6,163 bases of DNA from the NCBI GenBank assembly GCA_013298265.1, contig JAAFHE010000257.1, positions 1-6,163 of the forward strand. Reading direction: 5' to 3'. Position 1 is the first letter of the stretch. Every line of letters begins with the position of its first letter. A program made the translations under genes and the position numbers. Positions 4,152 to 6,163 of the stretch are shown one piece after another. The notes beneath the pieces were generated by a model. It was not told the origin of the DNA. It made no database searches and was given only the letters and a program-made list of their open reading frames with translations. Source of the DNA: Lysobacterales bacterium. Lineage in GTDB: Bacteria; Pseudomonadota; Gammaproteobacteria; Xanthomonadales; Rhodanobacteraceae.

Positions 4152-6163
4152 ATGACCCGCCGAACCTGTGCAGAGGGGACAGGTTGTACGGTTGCCGACG
4201 CCGCTTGCGGCGCCGGGGCGGGAGCGTCGTTGCCACTGTCGGCCGCGCAGCGCCGCATCTGGTTCGTTTCGCGTCTTGGCGCGGCGCATTCCGCCGCCTA
4301 CCACCTGTGCATGGGCATGCGCCTGAACGGCGCGCTCGACGTGGAACGGCTGCAGTCCGCGCTGGACCGCCTGCTTGATCGCCACGACGCCTTGCGCTGC
4401 CGCATCGTCGAGCAGTCCGGCGCACCACGCCTGCTGATCGCCGCCGCCGGCACGCAATCGTTCGCGCTGGAGCGGCACGATCTACGCGGCCGTGCCGACG
4501 CGGATGCGGCCATCGCGGCGTTGGTGCGAGAGGAGGCGCGGCAGCCGTTCGTGCTGTCGCAGGGACCGCTGGTGCGGGGACGCCTGGCCGCACTGGCCGA
4601 CGGACAATATGTTTTTTTGTTCACCGTGCATCATGTCGTCGCCGACGCAACCTCGCAGCGCCTGCTCGCGCGCGACCTCGATGCGCTGTATGCGCAGCTT
4701 GGCAGCGCCGTCGCAGCCATGCCCGCGGACCCGCACCGCTTCGCCGATCACATCGTCGCGCAGCATGCTGCCGCGGACTGCCCGGCACTGGCGCCGCAGC
4801 ACGACTACTGGCGCCGCAACCTGCAAGGCGCGCCGGCGCTGTGGGCGCTGCCCACCGACCGGCCGCGCCCGCCGCAACAGGACGCGGCGGGCGCGTTCCT
4901 GCCCTGGGCGCTGCCCGCGGAGCTGATCGCGCGCCTGCGCGCGCTGGCGCGACGCCGCGGCACTAGCCTGTTCGGCGTGCTGCTGGCCGCATGGAGCGGC
5001 ACCGCGATGCGCCTGGCGGACCAGCGCGACCTCATCGTCGGCGTCGCCGCGGCCGGCCGCGAACCGGCTGCACAGACCACGGTCGGCTGCTTCGTCACCA
5101 CGCTGCCGGTGCGTGTGAGCACCGGCGATACGTCCACGCTGGGCGACTTGCTGGCGCAGACGGCGGCAAGCCTGCAGGCCGCGCGCGAACACCAGGACCT
5201 GCCGTTCGAGCAGATCGTCGAGCAGGCGCGTGTGGACCGCAGCCTTGGCCACAACCCGCTGTTCCAGAGCCTGTTCACCTGGCTGGGCCGCGACAACGCC
5301 GGCTTCGCGTTCGACGCGGTGGCGGTGCAGCCGCTGCGCGAGACGCTGGACAAATACGGCCTGGACGACGGTACGGCTGCCGCCGGGCAGGCGCCGCTGA
5401 TCCTGTTCGGGGGCATCGACGCGCAGGCGCCGGTCAAGCTCGATCTGTCGCTGACCTTCTGGCAGGCCGGCGAGGCGGTGGCCGGCGGTATCGAATACGC
5501 GACCGCGCTGTTCGAGCCGGCGAGCATCGCCCGCCTGCTGTCGTGCTGGACCCGGCTGCTTGAGGCGTTCTGCAGCGACGACACGCAACCGCTCGACGCT
5601 GTCGCACTGCTCGACGCGGCTGAGTTTGCCCGAGTGGTATACAAATGGAACGATACCCAGGTGGACTATGCATCATCGTGCCTGCACGAGCTCGTCGAGG
5701 CCCAGGCCGCGCGCACGCCCGACGCGCCGGCGCTGGAATTCGGCGCGCAGTGCCTGAGCTATGCCCAGCTCGACCAGCGCGCGAGCCTGTGGGCGCGCCA
5801 GCTGCGCCAGCTCGGCATGGGCGCGGGCCACTGCGTCGGTGTGGCACTCGAGCGCGGCGTCGACCTCGTCGTCGCGCTGCTGGCCGTGCTCAAGTGCGGC
5901 GCGGCGTACGTACCGCTGGATCCGGCGCAGCCGGCGCGGCGCATCGCGCATGCACTGAATGACAGCACGGCGCGCGTCGTGCTGGCCAGCGATCCGCGCG
6001 CCGAATGGATAGAGCTGCTTGAGCATCCCGTGCGCGTGCTCGATGCCTGCGATCTGGCGACGGCGCAGCCCGCTGCCGGCGGGGCGCCACCGGCGCGCGC
6101 GACCCCGCGGGACCTGGCCTATGTGATCTACACCTCGGGCTCGACCGGCCTGCCCAAAGGCGT
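4152..6163 (+). CDS. Non-ribosomal peptide synthetase, N-terminal part (C-A, runs off window)
   Basis: Start of a cytosolic modular peptide synthetase; 670 codons are visible with no stop. A condensation domain (about 28-460) shows SAAQRRIWFVSRL (C1), RHDALRCRI (C2), HHVVADATS at 160-168 (C3, catalytic H161), QHDYWRRNL, VGCFVTTLPVRV (C5), HQDLPFEQIVE (C6) and NPLFQSLFTW (C7). The linker with YKWNDT (497-502) leads into an adenylation domain: LSYAQL (535-540), LKCGAAYVPLDP (580-591) and YTSGSTGLPKG (660-670). The substrate-specificity residues lie beyond the window. The protein begins with a condensation domain and no carrier protein, so it is either a starter C domain (for example N-acylating) or receives its donor from another synthetase in trans. 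ATG 4152 is chosen, although no Shine-Dalgarno is visible; an in-frame GTG at 4110 is an alternative, and an in-frame TGA at 4080-4082 bounds the ORF. The first 26 residues are Ala/Gly/Cys-rich and unrecognised. Confidence 0.9.
   Translation, partial: MTRRTCAEGTGCTVADAACGAGAGASLPLSAAQRRIWFVSRLGAAHSAAYHLCMGMRLNGALDVERLQSALDRLLDRHDALRCRIVEQSGAPRLLIAAAGTQSFALERHDLRGRADADAAIAALVREEARQPFVLSQGPLVRGRLAALADGQYVFLFTVHHVVADATSQRLLARDLDALYAQLGSAVAAMPADPHRFADHIVAQHAAADCPALAPQHDYWRRNLQGAPALWALPTDRPRPPQQDAAGAFLPWALPAELIARLRALARRRGTSLFGVLLAAWSGTAMRLADQRDLIVGVAAAGREPAAQTTVGCFVTTLPVRVSTGDTSTLGDLLAQTAASLQAAREHQDLPFEQIVEQARVDRSLGHNPLFQSLFTWLGRDNAGFAFDAVAVQPLRETLDKYGLDDGTAAAGQAPLILFGGIDAQAPVKLDLSLTFWQAGEAVAGGIEYATALFEPASIARLLSCWTRLLEAFCSDDTQPLDAVALLDAAEFARVVYKWNDTQVDYASSCLHELVEAQAARTPDAPALEFGAQCLSYAQLDQRASLWARQLRQLGMGAGHCVGVALERGVDLVVALLAVLKCGAAYVPLDPAQPARRIAHALNDSTARVVLASDPRAEWIELLEHPVRVLDACDLATAQPAAGGAPPARATPRDLAYVIYTSGSTGLPKG

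Noticed and set aside
4188..4220. GC-rich inverted repeat around CGCCGCTTGCGGCG near the NRPS start
   Set aside because: It lies inside the coding frame in an Ala/Gly-rich segment, its loop is only two bases, and there is no T-tract. It is best explained by base composition.
4482..5644. Long minus-strand open frames opposite the NRPS
   Set aside because: They are antisense to a condensation domain whose motifs C3-C7 are all in the right order on the + strand. GC-rich genes commonly leave such open frames.

Overview
The window is high-GC bacterial DNA with dense, overlapping genes on the + strand. A tandem of GATTCCCCATTCCC-like units at the left edge resembles intergenic repeats I associate with Xanthomonadaceae and related Gammaproteobacteria such as Lysobacter. 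That placement is an inference from style, not a proven taxonomy.

Left edge (1-624): a short tandem repeat, a perfect 12-bp hairpin, and what may be the 3' end of a decayed minus-strand gene whose stop codon lies inside the hairpin. About 400 bases without a convincing gene follow, ending in a candidate sigma70-type promoter and a very strong Shine-Dalgarno run.

Centre (625-4062): four tightly packed + strand genes that look like one operon. (1) A SAM-dependent methyltransferase of the tetrapyrrole-methylase fold with the hallmarks of borosin peptide-backbone alpha-N-methyltransferases. (2) A GNAT acetyltransferase overlapping it by 8 nt. (3) A 91-residue peptide, 4 nt further on, that resembles the borosin-binding leader of the Shewanella split-borosin precursor SonA, followed by a short hydrophobic candidate core and an acidic tail. 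(4) A membrane diguanylate cyclase (signal sequence, TPR-like periplasmic region, one membrane helix, GGDEF domain) overlapping the precursor by 8 nt and starting at TTG. Genes 1 and 3 together form a split borosin RiPP system, in which the peptide and the enzyme that N-methylates its backbone are separate proteins. The GNAT and the cyclic-di-GMP enzyme are candidate tailoring or regulatory partners with no established role.

Right part (4063-6163): an 89-nt gap with a GC-rich hairpin, then the start of a non-ribosomal peptide synthetase (condensation domain plus the beginning of an adenylation domain) that runs off the window. It could be a separate pathway next to the borosin operon, so the window may sit in a secondary-metabolite island. 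No tRNA, rRNA, CRISPR array, insertion sequence or phage gene was seen.
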